Assembly: GCA_051746985.1 (NCBI GenBank)
Contig: JBNJFP010000008.1
Coordinates: 1 to 64,000, forward strand
Source: Fodinibius sp051746985
Lineage (GTDB): Bacteria > Bacteroidota > Rhodothermia > Balneolales > Balneolaceae
Reading direction: 5' to 3'
DNA: 64,000 nucleotides
The notes under the pieces were generated by a model. That model saw only the letters and a program-made list of their open reading frames with translations. It had not been told where the DNA came from and did not search any database. The position numbers were made by a program, and so were the translations under genes. Shown one piece after another: positions 27,165 to 36,365 of this stretch (its first letter is position 1; the number at the start of each line of letters is the position of its first letter).

Positions 27165-27584
27165 ATGGATATTGTAAGTAAACAGCTAACGGTAGCAGCC
27201 GAAGGATTTTCAGATATTAAAAATATTACAAAGCAGGTGGAAGATTTTGCCGGTGATAGTGGGTTTGAAGAAGGGATTATTCATATTTTTCCAATCGGAT
27301 CAACAGCATCAATTTCGACTATAGAATTTGAGCCGGCGCTGGTGCAGGATATGAAAGATAAGCTCGAGGAGTTTGCTTCGCAGAATCAAACTACGCGTCA
27401 CGGTGAAACTTGGGGCGACGATAACGGCTTTTCACACATGCGAGCCACGATGATGGGGCCGGGAATAACGGTACCACTGCACGAAGGCAAACCGGTGCTG
27501 GGAACTTGGCAGCAGGTCGTGATTTTAAATCACGATAATAAATCCAGAGACCGCAGAGTATTTCTGCAGGTAATCGGAAAGTAG
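27165..27584 (+). CDS. YjbQ family protein (UPF0047)
   Basis: Protein of about 139 residues of the YjbQ/UPF0047 family, which has a reported secondary thiamine-phosphate synthase activity. The conserved stretches GSTASISTIE, WGDDNGFSHMRA and PLHEGKPVLGTWQ (with conserved His and Asp/Glu) are present. I take ATG 27165; a GTG at 27153 that overlaps the previous stop would add four residues and is possible. Its stop codon abuts the stop of the opposing GDPD gene with no spacing. Confidence 0.87.
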   Translation: MDIVSKQLTVAAEGFSDIKNITKQVEDFAGDSGFEEGIIHIFPIGSTASISTIEFEPALVQDMKDKLEEFASQNQTTRHGETWGDDNGFSHMRATMMGPGITVPLHEGKPVLGTWQQVVILNHDNKSRDRRVFLQVIGK

Positions 27585-28388
27585 TTAATGGTTTGTAGGA
27601 TAGAATTCTTTGACTACCTCCCGAAGTACATTGGGCTTGTTGGTAAAAATACCGACTACCCCTGCTTTGATGAGTTTACGCATTTGTGATTTTTTATCCA
27701 CGGTATAAATAAAGCTGGGAATCTGGTGCTCATTGAGATCGGCTATCCATTTCTTTTTTAACTGACGAATACTACAATTAAAGGCGTCTACCTGATATTT
27801 TTTTACCAGCTGGTTGGGAAGTAGTTTCCGGGATTGTTTTTTTTCATAAAGTAATGCTACCGGTATTTCAGGCCCTAACTCTTTGAGATGGTGTAATGCA
27901 CGATAGTCAAAGCTGGAAAACAGTACGTGATTTTCCATGTTATATTTTTTGACGAGCTGGAGAGCTTTCTGTTCTATTCCGCTTTCAAAGTTATTAGAAA
28001 CAGCTACGGGTTTTATTTCAATATTGAGGGCAATAGTTCCACTGGCAAACGCCAGAACTTCTTCGAGCGTGGGAATTTTCTGGCCCGAATATCGGGCGCT
28101 ATACCAAGATCCGGCATCCAGCTTTTTTAGTTCTTGAAGTGTAAAATTGCGAAGTCGTCCCTTTCCGTTCGTATGTTGATTAAGTTTGGCATCATGAAAA
28201 ATAACGGGCACGCCATCTTTACTTAAGGCGATATCTATCTCAATCATATTGGCACCCAGCTCTACTGCTTTTTCGAACGCAATCATGGTATTTTCGGGGT
28301 AGTAGGCACTGGCGCCCCGATGGGCAATGATAAAAAATTCGCCTCCATCATCGTTATAAGGTGATGGTAAATTACGTTCCGATAACAT
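27585..28388 (-). CDS. Glycerophosphodiester phosphodiesterase
   Basis: GDPD family enzyme of 267 residues, hydrolysing glycerophosphodiesters to glycerol-3-phosphate and an alcohol. The catalytic core AHRGASAYYPENT (about residues 23-35), then EIDIALSKDGVPVIFHD, then the metal-binding EIK (NIEIKP) are intact. No signal peptide is visible, so it is probably cytoplasmic like UgpQ. It is the last of a three-gene minus-strand run with two small membrane proteins. Confidence 0.9.
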   Translation of the reverse strand: MLSERNLPSPYNDDGGEFFIIAHRGASAYYPENTMIAFEKAVELGANMIEIDIALSKDGVPVIFHDAKLNQHTNGKGRLRNFTLQELKKLDAGSWYSARYSGQKIPTLEEVLAFASGTIALNIEIKPVAVSNNFESGIEQKALQLVKKYNMENHVLFSSFDYRALHHLKELGPEIPVALLYEKKQSRKLLPNQLVKKYQVDAFNCSIRQLKKKWIADLNEHQIPSFIYTVDKKSQMRKLIKAGVVGIFTNKPNVLREVVKEFYPTNH

Positions 28389-28452
28389 CTAATGCTATTT
28401 TTGGCTTTTGGTGATTGATGAACGAATCAGCAATAAAATAAAAGGGAACAGC

Positions 28453-28785
28453 TTAATTCTCATTCTGAATTTTCCAATGCAAAAATTCCAACAACTCGTC
28501 AATCTGGTTTTTCTGATAGAAAATCAATCCTACATTAATTGCAAAGACGATAAAGATGATTATAAAAAATGTCTGGCCCAGCTGGGTAATATCAAAATAA
28601 AAGGAGTAGCCAAAAAACAGAATAGCAGCAATATTGACGGCCAGCTGTATCCATTTATTGCGCTTTTTCTTATTCAGCGCTTCAATTTGCTCGCTGTAGG
28701 GTAGCGAAAGTTCGTCGTTTTTTAGATGAATTTTGAGGAAAGACTGAAGTCGATCTTGTGTTTCTTCGTCGCTAAAGTCGGTCAT
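28453..28785 (-). CDS. Small two-helix membrane protein, unknown
   Basis: Protein of 110 residues. A polar N-terminal half of about 45 residues is followed by two membrane helices (about 47-64 and 70-92) and a short amphipathic tail. It follows the gene at 28787-29134 with a 1-base gap, so the two are probably cotranslated. No motif is recognised. Confidence 0.65.
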   Translation of the reverse strand: MTDFSDEETQDRLQSFLKIHLKNDELSLPYSEQIEALNKKKRNKWIQLAVNIAAILFFGYSFYFDITQLGQTFFIIIFIVFAINVGLIFYQKNQIDELLEFLHWKIQNEN

Positions 28786-28786
28786 A

Positions 28787-29134
28787 TTAATTTTTATGTT
28801 GCATCACCCGCTGCATTGCACTGCGTAAGAGTGATGTGGAATCACGTTTTCTTGCGATCGTAATATAAACAAGAAAAAGGCCAATCATAGTTGTAATGCT
28901 GGCAGCCATTATCAAGGCCGTTGACAGCCAATATGATTGAACAAGTCCCAATATAGAAATAGTAACAACAGCTAATCCCAATAAAACCTGGCATAAACCA
29001 GCAATCAGATAAAATGTTTTAAGGGTATGGGTCTGCTCCACATATTGTGTAACAGCGCTATTGTGTACTGGACTGTTTATATTGGGTGATTCGGATGATG
29101 CAAACCAGTTGTCATTTTGGTTCTTTTTTTTCAT
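28787..29134 (-). CDS. Small membrane protein, unknown
   Basis: Protein of 115 residues with a polar N-terminal 35 residues rich in Asn and Ser and two hydrophobic helices (about 40-62 and 70-92), ending in a basic tail. It heads the minus-strand run leading to the GDPD gene and is divergent from rlmB (78 bases apart). No known family is evident. Confidence 0.62.
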   Translation of the reverse strand: MKKKNQNDNWFASSESPNINSPVHNSAVTQYVEQTHTLKTFYLIAGLCQVLLGLAVVTISILGLVQSYWLSTALIMAASITTMIGLFLVYITIARKRDSTSLLRSAMQRVMQHKN

Positions 29135-29212
29135 CGGTGTCCCCGTATTTTAAGAAGCCGTTATCAATTATAAGTTAAACGAAATAATAAACTTTTCAAT
29201 TCCCTATTCACC

Positions 29213-29962
29213 ATGCCCGAAAGTGATACAAATATTTACATTTACGGACGTAATCCCATCAAAGAAGCGTTGGCCAACGAAGCCGAACGTATTGAGAAAA
29301 TTTTTGTGCGCGATTCTCTGCGCGATTCTCAACTCTCAAAGATCTTCAATTTAGCCTCACAGTATCGTATACCTATTTCACATGTGCCAGGTTCCAAACT
29401 TTATGAACTGGTGGGTAGCGTAAACGATCAGGGCGTAGTAGCGTTGATGAGTCAGATTTCTTACCAGGATTTTGGCAACTGGCTTGATTCTGTGGATACT
29501 TCAACCTATCCAGCGGTATTGCTGCTCGATGAAATTGAAGATCCGGGAAACCTGGGAGCTATTCTTCGCACGGCTGCCGCTTCGGGGATATCAGCTGTGC
29601 TGGTTCCAAAGCACCGGCAGGCTCCCGTTAATGCAACAGTTTTTAAAACATCAGCCGGTACGGCGGGACGTATTCCCATTGTGCGCGCCGGAAATTTGAA
29701 CCAAGCTATCTTAAAACTTAAAGACGAAGGATTTTGGATTGGCGGATTGGATATGAAGGGCGATAACGAGCTTTGGGATCTGGAAGTGGATCGACCGCTG
29801 GCATTTGTTGTGGGCAATGAAGGCAGCGGCATCAGTAAAAAAACACTCGAGCACTGCGACTATAAATTTCGCATCCCCATGGAAAACAGGGTGGAATCAC
29901 TTAATGCCTCAGTGAGTGCGGCTTTGCTTTGTTATGAGTGGAGGCGGAAAAGTCAGTCGTAA
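29213..29962 (+). CDS. rlmB: 23S rRNA 2'-O-methyltransferase (RlmB/SpoU family)
   Basis: SPOUT methyltransferase of 249 residues. The N-terminal substrate-binding domain begins IYGRNPIKEAL. The knotted catalytic domain has LLLDEIEDPGNLGAILRTA (motif 1 with Asn/Arg), VVGNEGSGIS (motif 2) and IPMENRVESLNASVSAAL (motif 3). It fits RlmB, which methylates G2251 of 23S rRNA; TrmH-like relatives are possible. Its 3' end overlaps the convergent NamZ gene by 10 bases. Confidence 0.9.
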   Translation: MPESDTNIYIYGRNPIKEALANEAERIEKIFVRDSLRDSQLSKIFNLASQYRIPISHVPGSKLYELVGSVNDQGVVALMSQISYQDFGNWLDSVDTSTYPAVLLLDEIEDPGNLGAILRTAAASGISAVLVPKHRQAPVNATVFKTSAGTAGRIPIVRAGNLNQAILKLKDEGFWIGGLDMKGDNELWDLEVDRPLAFVVGNEGSGISKKTLEHCDYKFRIPMENRVESLNASVSAALLCYEWRRKSQS

Positions 29963-31188
29963 AGCAGATAGGGTCTCCGTTGCTCACGAAATGATGAGGC
30001 GGTTTCTTCCCAGTTTTGCTGGTAGGATTGCTCTTGAAGTTGTTTTTGGAGCTCTTCATTGTCAATACCCGTTAGCTTTTGCATGAAATTGTTGAGCTCG
30101 GCATCAGGAGTAGCTTCCAGCATGGTGTTCAGCAATTCTACGCCCAGAAAAACGGGATCAAACCTGTCGTGATCTGTTACCCTTAGTTGGATGCCGTGAC
30201 TTCGTTCCCCTTCAAATTTTGGGTTGGGCGCTTTATCCGGCATCGATTCGGGTGTAAAAGAGAGTTGTTCAATATTAACCCCGGCAAACTTACGTCGAAG
30301 TTGGGCAACATGGGAGGTCGTTATTTTCGTCGATGGAGAACCTATGTTTAGAAAGGGATCACTGGTTCCCCGACCTTCTGATAGGTTTGTTCCCTCAAAA
30401 AGAACAGTGCCCAGATATACGTACGCATGATCAAAGCTGGGCAGATTTGGGGATGGAGGAATCCATTCTAATCTGGTATCGGGCCATTTCATCGCGCGGC
30501 TCCAACCCTCCATGGGAATGACACGGATATCTGCTTGCCCAACGTTGTCAATCCACTGTTCACCAACCATCATTTTAGCCAATTCACCAAGCGTCATACC
30601 GTGAACCATGGGGATAGGATATTGGCCGACAAAGGATTGATGGTCGGGCTGCATTTGCCATCCCGAAATAAATTCTCCACCGGCGGGATTTGGCCGGTCT
30701 AAAATCCAAACGGGGATATCTTGGCCAGCCGCCGCTTCGATGACGTTGCCAAGAGTAGCATTGTAAGTATAAAAGCGTGCTCCCACATCTTGAATATCAA
30801 ACAGCAGGATGTCCACTTTTTCGAGCATTTCTTGAGTGGGTGTTCGGCTGTCTCCGTACAGAGAGAAAACGGGTAGTCCGGTTGCTTGGTCAGTGCCGTC
30901 TTCGATGGTTTCACCGGCACCAACATCCCCGCGAAAACCGTGCTCGGGAGCAAAAAGTGCTGTAACATTGACCCCGCGGGCAAGCAGCGTATCAAGCATA
31001 TGCGAGTTGCCTACCCGGGCAGTGGGATTCATAACCAGTCCCACTTGTTTGTCGGACAGCTCCTCAAGATGATTCTTAAGAAGCACCTCGGCGCCTACCG
31101 TTACCTGTGGCTGCTGGGAGAGGATGGTAGTGCATCCTCCCAAAATGAGTAGCCAGCAAGCAACAAGAAGAGTAGAAATTGGGTGCAT
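29953..31188 (-). CDS. DUF1343 lipoprotein (NamZ-type exo-muramidase)
   Basis: Predicted lipoprotein of 411 residues: the signal ends LILGGC with Cys19 lipidated. The body matches DUF1343, whose characterised member NamZ is an exo-beta-N-acetylmuramidase releasing MurNAc from peptidoglycan fragments. Family motifs include FAPEHGFRG, FDIQDVGARFYTY, LDRPNPAGG, EGRGTSDPF and RVTDHDRFDP. A role in cell-wall turnover or recycling outside the inner membrane is inferred. It lies 20 bases downstream of ndk, perhaps in the same transcript. Confidence 0.86.
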   Translation of the reverse strand: MHPISTLLVACWLLILGGCTTILSQQPQVTVGAEVLLKNHLEELSDKQVGLVMNPTARVGNSHMLDTLLARGVNVTALFAPEHGFRGDVGAGETIEDGTDQATGLPVFSLYGDSRTPTQEMLEKVDILLFDIQDVGARFYTYNATLGNVIEAAAGQDIPVWILDRPNPAGGEFISGWQMQPDHQSFVGQYPIPMVHGMTLGELAKMMVGEQWIDNVGQADIRVIPMEGWSRAMKWPDTRLEWIPPSPNLPSFDHAYVYLGTVLFEGTNLSEGRGTSDPFLNIGSPSTKITTSHVAQLRRKFAGVNIEQLSFTPESMPDKAPNPKFEGERSHGIQLRVTDHDRFDPVFLGVELLNTMLEATPDAELNNFMQKLTGIDNEELQKQLQEQSYQQNWEETASSFREQRRPYLLYD

Positions 31189-31208
31189 ATTGGTCGCAAA
31201 GATTTAGC

Positions 31209-31640
31209 TTAAGACTTGTTAGCGACGACTTCTGCTTCGGAAAAGAAATAGGCGGCTTCCTTTTGTCCGTTTTCAACCGAGTCGGAACCGTGGATAATAT
31301 TTTCGCCTACACTGTCGGCAAAGTCGGCGCGAATGGTTCCGTCTTCGGCTTCGCTGGGATCGGTAGCACCGATAAATTCGCGGAAGTCTTCGATAGCGTT
31401 TTCTTTTTCCAGAATCATTGGCACGCATGGACCACTGCTCATGAATTCGACAAGTTCGTCAAAAAAGGGACGTTCTTTGTGAACAGCGTAAAATCCTCCG
31501 GCGGTATCTTTTGTAAGACGGGTCATTTTCATCGCAACGATGCGAAAGCCGGCCTCCTGAATACGTTGGGTAACTTCGCCAATAAGATTTTTTCGGACAC
31601 AATCTGGTTTTAGGATGGTGAGCGTTCGTTCTACTGCCAT
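31209..31640 (-). CDS. ndk: Nucleoside diphosphate kinase
   Basis: Housekeeping enzyme of 143 residues transferring the gamma-phosphate of ATP to nucleoside diphosphates. It begins RTLTILKPDCV and the phospho-His motif is NIIHGSDS (His at about 119). Length is standard. A TGTAACA heptamer (31659-31665) lies 19 bases upstream in the leader, matching the repeats upstream of the sigma gene at 342; whether this is meaningful is unknown. Confidence 0.95.
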   Translation of the reverse strand: MAVERTLTILKPDCVRKNLIGEVTQRIQEAGFRIVAMKMTRLTKDTAGGFYAVHKERPFFDELVEFMSSGPCVPMILEKENAIEDFREFIGATDPSEAEDGTIRADFADSVGENIIHGSDSVENGQKEAAYFFSEAEVVANKS

Positions 31641-31775
31641 AAAATAAATTTAGAAATTTGTAACAATTAACGGTTTCTGTTCTCTATTCAATAAAGAGCA
31701 TAAATATAACGGTTACGGCACTAATTCACGAAGCCAATTGCAGTAGATTTTTTTGTTTAGAATGTTCGGGGACAA

Positions 31776-33623
31776 ATGATAAATGATCAGACGGAACATA
31801 TTCAGTGGGATTGGCAGCTTACCTCTCAGCCCAAAGAGATTTGGCCGTTTATTACTGATACAAACCGGCTGTTTAAAGAGTTGGGACAGCCGAGTATCCA
31901 GAAAGCACATATCACACAGTCGGTTGATCCGGGGTTGATGCAGCTCTCTTATAATGGGATTAAGCGGTACGAAGTCTGGGAAGAAGAGCCATACGAGTGG
32001 GAATATCCCTACCGTTTTGGGGTGATTCGGCATTACCAGTCGGGGGTATTCAAAGATGTGAAAATACAGGTTGACCTGAAAGAGAATAGCTACGGAACCC
32101 AGATTAATATCAACTTGTGGGTAACGCCCCGTTATCGGTTGCTTTCGTTTTTGGCAATTCTCAAAGTTAAGACGGTGCTAAAACGAAAACTGAAAAAAAT
32201 TATTCAACGTTTTGATGATTTAGCGGTCTCGCGGCGTGCTCCTTATCAGAAAAACAGAAAAAAGCGGTTGGTCCGAGGAGGTCACCAGCGTTTGCAACAG
32301 ATAAAAGAAGAATTATATAACAGCCAGGTTGATGGAGAAATACTTGAAAAATTAATCAGTTTTATTTGCCGAGCTGATGATTTGGCACTTCAGAAAATTT
32401 CTCCTTTAAAGATGGCCAGTCAGTGGCAACGATCTCCTAAAAAAGTTTTTGCCGTTTTTGTTCATGCTGCTAAAGCGAACCTGTTGAACTTTAACTGGGA
32501 TTTATATTGCCCCCAGTGTCGCAGTGTGCAAGAGTCGGTGAAAACGCTGAATCAAATATATGAGCCGGTATATTGTGATCAATGCGAGAAAGAGTTTAAG
32601 GTCAACTTTAATAAAACAATTCAGCTCAGCTTTAGGCCTCATCCTCTTATTCGGAAAATTTCTGATGAGCAGTTTTGCGAACGTGGTCCTTGGAAGCAAT
32701 CTCATATCGTGGTGCAGCAGTACCTGAAACCAGGTGATAAAAGGTATGTAATGACGGATTTACCCGCTGGTACATACAAGCTTCGGGCAAGCGGTTCAGA
32801 AGGGACGGCCACCTTACATGTGGGTAACAAGGGTAATGACACTATCCATGTTAATTTAAGTTCGACGGGACTTTCCGGTGAAGAGGTATCGATTTCAAAT
32901 AATCCAAATGTAAGCCTGGAAAATAATAGTGGTCAGCATCAACTTATTACGCTGGAACAAACCGAGTGGAAATTGAATGGAGTGAGTGCTGCACGTGCGA
33001 CTTCATCGCAACTTTTCCGTAACCTTTTTGCAGATGAAGTGCTTCGCAAGGGTGAAAAAATTTCTGTTGATAACCTCACGCTTATGTTTACTGACCTGCT
33101 TGATTCCACCGGTATGTATAACCAAGAGGGCGATGATAAGGCGGTGGGACGGGTGATCGAACATTTTGAAATACTACACCGCGCTGTTGCCAAAGAAAAT
33201 GGTGCTATAGTTAAAACCATAGGTGATTCGGTAATGGCGGTATTTTGTGAGCCCGGTCAGGCGTTGCGCTCATATTTGAGAGCCCAAGAAATGATTGCCA
33301 ATGACGATCGCTTTACCGATGATTTTCAGCTGAAGGCGGGAATTCATCACGGAAGTTGCGTTGCTGTTAATCTTAATAGCCGTATCGACTATTTTGGAGC
33401 TACGGTAAATATTGCTTCGCGTTTTGTAGATGTTGCCTGCGAAGATGAGGTCATTATCTCACAGGATATTTTTCGCGATCACAATTTGCAGAAGGTGCTC
33501 GCTGATTTTAATAATACGGGCAGTATTGAGGATCAGAAAATCAGTATTAAAGGGTTTGCTAAACAATCATTTTTTATCAAGCGCATTAACGTAGGCGACT
33601 CTCCACTTCGGCTCGCTATTTGA
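31776..33623 (+). CDS. Class III nucleotide cyclase with SRPBCC and DUF5939 domains
   Basis: Soluble 615-residue protein with three parts. Residues 8-150 resemble an SRPBCC/START-like ligand-binding domain. Residues 185-400 match DUF5939, including a zinc ribbon (Cys245, Cys248, Cys267, Cys270). Residues 428-610 are a class III adenylate/guanylate cyclase domain: metal-binding Asp440 (FTDLLDST) and Asp484 (IGDSVMAVF), base-specifying Lys480 and Asp538, and transition-state Asn545 and Arg549 (VNIASR). These residues predict an active adenylate cyclase making cAMP. What the SRPBCC pocket senses is unknown. It is divergent from ndk and followed 89 bases later by mgsA. Confidence 0.86.
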   Translation: MINDQTEHIQWDWQLTSQPKEIWPFITDTNRLFKELGQPSIQKAHITQSVDPGLMQLSYNGIKRYEVWEEEPYEWEYPYRFGVIRHYQSGVFKDVKIQVDLKENSYGTQININLWVTPRYRLLSFLAILKVKTVLKRKLKKIIQRFDDLAVSRRAPYQKNRKKRLVRGGHQRLQQIKEELYNSQVDGEILEKLISFICRADDLALQKISPLKMASQWQRSPKKVFAVFVHAAKANLLNFNWDLYCPQCRSVQESVKTLNQIYEPVYCDQCEKEFKVNFNKTIQLSFRPHPLIRKISDEQFCERGPWKQSHIVVQQYLKPGDKRYVMTDLPAGTYKLRASGSEGTATLHVGNKGNDTIHVNLSSTGLSGEEVSISNNPNVSLENNSGQHQLITLEQTEWKLNGVSAARATSSQLFRNLFADEVLRKGEKISVDNLTLMFTDLLDSTGMYNQEGDDKAVGRVIEHFEILHRAVAKENGAIVKTIGDSVMAVFCEPGQALRSYLRAQEMIANDDRFTDDFQLKAGIHHGSCVAVNLNSRIDYFGATVNIASRFVDVACEDEVIISQDIFRDHNLQKVLADFNNTGSIEDQKISIKGFAKQSFFIKRINVGDSPLRLAI

Positions 33624-33712
33624 TTCCTTTCCTAAAAAAATTGCTTGAGAGCCACCCGTAGTTACCGTAGCTTATCTGCAGATCACATAATATCTAAAAA
33701 TAATTATTAGCT

Positions 33713-34195
33713 ATGAACAACACCCAGCAACCCATTGCGCCTGCTGCAAAAAAAATGAAAAAGAAGAAAAATATTGCGCTTATCGCTCATGATAATCGTA
33801 AAAAAGATCTGATTGACTGGTGCGAATTTAACAAGGGATCACTATCAAAACATAACCTGTTTGGCACCGGAACAACCGGAAAAATGATTGCCGATACCGT
33901 TGGGTTGGACGTCAATCGATTTAACAGCGGACCGTTGGGGGGAGATTTGCAGATTGGGGCAGCGATTGCCGAGAACAAAATTGAGATGATGATCTTTTTT
34001 TGGGATCCCCTGCAGGCCCAGCCCCACGATGTGGATGTGAAGGCGCTGTTGCGAATTGGGGTGCTATACAATATTCCGATGGCGTGTAATCGGTCCTCCG
34101 CTGATTTTCTGATTTCTACCGATCTTATTGATGAAGAGTACGACCGTTTTATTGTGGATTACAGCGAACGGTTCACGAAAAATGTCGAGAAATAG
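33713..34195 (+). CDS. mgsA: Methylglyoxal synthase
   Basis: Enzyme of 160 residues converting dihydroxyacetone phosphate to methylglyoxal and phosphate, a bypass of lower glycolysis under phosphate limitation. Active-site residues are visible: Asp78 in GPLGGDLQIGA, Asp98 in FFWDPL and His105 in QPHDVDVKALLR. The phosphate-binding GTGTTG is at 51-56. About 18 extra residues, Lys-rich, precede the normal start KNIALIAHD. The next gene starts 3 bases after its stop, so they are probably cotranscribed. Confidence 0.93.
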   Translation: MNNTQQPIAPAAKKMKKKKNIALIAHDNRKKDLIDWCEFNKGSLSKHNLFGTGTTGKMIADTVGLDVNRFNSGPLGGDLQIGAAIAENKIEMMIFFWDPLQAQPHDVDVKALLRIGVLYNIPMACNRSSADFLISTDLIDEEYDRFIVDYSERFTKNVEK

Positions 34196-34198
34196 CCT

Positions 34199-36292
34199 AT
34201 GAGTTCTTCTTCTGATACCGATCAAAATCGTTTGGCTAAGGAATCAAGTCCGTACCTGTTGCAGCATGCCGATAATCCGGTTGATTGGTATCCTTGGGGA
34301 GATGAGGCCTTTGAAAAAGCAAAAGAAGAAGACAAGCCCGTACTGGTTTCCATAGGCTATGCTACTTGCCACTGGTGCCATGTGATGGCGCACGAATCTT
34401 TTGAGGATGAACAAATTGCCGCGATGATGAATCGGGCGTTTGTCAATATCAAGGTAGATCGTGAGGAACGTCCCGATGTGGACAACACCTATATGCTGGT
34501 TTGTCAAATGCTGACTGGCAGTGGAGGATGGCCGCTGAATGTATTCTTAACGCCCGATAAAAAGCCGTTTTATGCCGCCACGTATATTCCCCGTGAAGGT
34601 CGGCAGGGGCATCCCGGGATGCGGGAAATCATCCCCTGGTTGTCGCAGCTTTGGCACAATGAGCGCGAAAAAATTATTAAATCCACCGAAGAAATTGTCA
34701 CTGCCTTTCAAAAATCGAATCAGTTTTCGGCGGGCGAATTACTGGATGATCACATTTTGGATCATGCCTATGAGGAATTTGCCAATCGTTTTGATGAGCA
34801 GTATGGCGGATTTGGTTCGTCCCCCAAATTTCCGAGTCCGCATAATCTGATGTTTCTGCTGCGCTATGCCGATCGCCATCCAGATTCAAACGCATTGCCG
34901 ATGGTCGAAAAAACGCTCACGCAGATGCGGCGCGGTGGAATTTTTGATCAGGTGGGTGGTGGTTTCCATCGCTATTCAACCGATCGGCAGTGGCTGGTGC
35001 CGCATTTCGAAAAAATGCTCTATGATCAGGCAATGTTACTGATGGCTTATGCTGAGGCCTGGCAGCTGACCGGCAATGATCTGTTTGAGCAAGCCTGTAG
35101 CGATATTTGTGATTATGTGCTTCGTAATATGCAAGATGAGTTGGGCGGATTTTATTCGGCCGAAGATGCTGATAGCGAGGGAGAGGAAGGTAAGTTTTAT
35201 GTGTGGAGTGTGGATGAAATTAGGGAAGTTCTTCCGATGGCCGAAGCTGAGCTGGCTATTGATGTTTTTAATTTGATTGAGGAAGGAAATTATCACGATG
35301 AGGCTACCGGTCGACGGACAGAAAAAAATATCCCACACCTAAAGAAATCGATTGAGGAGCTGGCGCGGGAACGAGATATGGACACGGAGGAGTTGAAATC
35401 AGAATTGGATGATATCCGGGAGAAACTGCTCGAAACTCGACACAAGCGAGTACATCCGCTATTGGATGACAAGATTCTTACGGATTGGAACGGGCTGATG
35501 ATAGCGGCGCTGGCCAAGACGGGACGTGCTTTTGATAACAGGCAGTTTGTAAATCACGCAGAGCAATGCTGGGATTTTATTAATGAAACAATGGTGACCG
35601 ATGATGGTTTGATGCACCGCTACAGAAACGGAGAAGTAGCTATTGAAGCGCATGCCGATGATTATGCTTTTGTGATCTGGGGACTTCTTGAACTTTATGA
35701 GGCTACCTTTGATGCTCATTATTTGGAGTGGGCTATTTCATTGAACCAGCAGTTTGTCGATCGCTTTTGGGATGAAGAAAAGGGTGGTTTTTATTTTACT
35801 TCGGCTGATGCGGAGGAGCTGTTGGGACGAAAGAAGGAGATTTTTGACGGGGCTATGCCATCGGCCAATGCCATTGCTATGATGAACCTGCTTCATTTAG
35901 GACGCATTACCGGGAGTACTGAATATGAACGAATGACCGAGCAGATGCACCAGCTGTTTGCTGAAAGCATCGAAAAAACACCTACCAGTTTTGGGGCGGC
36001 GCTACAGAGCGTGGATTTTGTGATGGGGAAATCTCAGGAAATTCTTATTGCAGGTTTTTCTGGGGATTCAAAAACAATGGATTTTTTACGTCTGTTACGT
36101 AATCGATTTCTGCCTCGCTCTGTTATCATTCTTAATGACCCGGAGGATGATAAAATTGGCAAGCTTATTCCGTACTTGTCTGATTTTGGGATGCGCGATG
36201 GAAAGCCTACGGCCTATGTGTGCCAGAATTATGCGTGTGAGTTACCGACGAATGACCCTGAAAAAATGTTGGAACTCATTGACCAACTATGA
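34199..36292 (+). CDS. Thioredoxin-domain DUF255 protein (YyaL-like)
   Basis: Cytoplasmic protein of 697 residues of the family related to bacterial YyaL and eukaryotic SPATA20. The N-terminal domain is thioredoxin-like with CHWC (Cys57, Cys60) after SIGYAT and DREERPDVD. The larger C-terminal part is an alpha/alpha toroid resembling glycosidases (FDQVGGGFHRYS, VPHFEKMLYDQA, DGAMPSANA). Substrate and reaction are not established for this family. It follows mgsA by 3 bases. The downstream gene converges. Confidence 0.88.
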   Translation: MSSSSDTDQNRLAKESSPYLLQHADNPVDWYPWGDEAFEKAKEEDKPVLVSIGYATCHWCHVMAHESFEDEQIAAMMNRAFVNIKVDREERPDVDNTYMLVCQMLTGSGGWPLNVFLTPDKKPFYAATYIPREGRQGHPGMREIIPWLSQLWHNEREKIIKSTEEIVTAFQKSNQFSAGELLDDHILDHAYEEFANRFDEQYGGFGSSPKFPSPHNLMFLLRYADRHPDSNALPMVEKTLTQMRRGGIFDQVGGGFHRYSTDRQWLVPHFEKMLYDQAMLLMAYAEAWQLTGNDLFEQACSDICDYVLRNMQDELGGFYSAEDADSEGEEGKFYVWSVDEIREVLPMAEAELAIDVFNLIEEGNYHDEATGRRTEKNIPHLKKSIEELARERDMDTEELKSELDDIREKLLETRHKRVHPLLDDKILTDWNGLMIAALAKTGRAFDNRQFVNHAEQCWDFINETMVTDDGLMHRYRNGEVAIEAHADDYAFVIWGLLELYEATFDAHYLEWAISLNQQFVDRFWDEEKGGFYFTSADAEELLGRKKEIFDGAMPSANAIAMMNLLHLGRITGSTEYERMTEQMHQLFAESIEKTPTSFGAALQSVDFVMGKSQEILIAGFSGDSKTMDFLRLLRNRFLPRSVIILNDPEDDKIGKLIPYLSDFGMRDGKPTAYVCQNYACELPTNDPEKMLELIDQL

Positions 36293-36365
36293 ATTAGTTA
36301 CCGTTTCTATTCGAATGCCGGTTTTGCAGTCGGTTGAATTGGTATTCGTAACCAGTAAGATTGTG

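Noticed and set aside
36293..36365. Long inverted pattern GTTAC...GTAAC with GAATGCC/GGTATTC between the DUF255 protein and the phosphoesterase
   Set aside because: It could be a convergent terminator but lacks a T run and the pairing is imperfect, so I did not annotate it.
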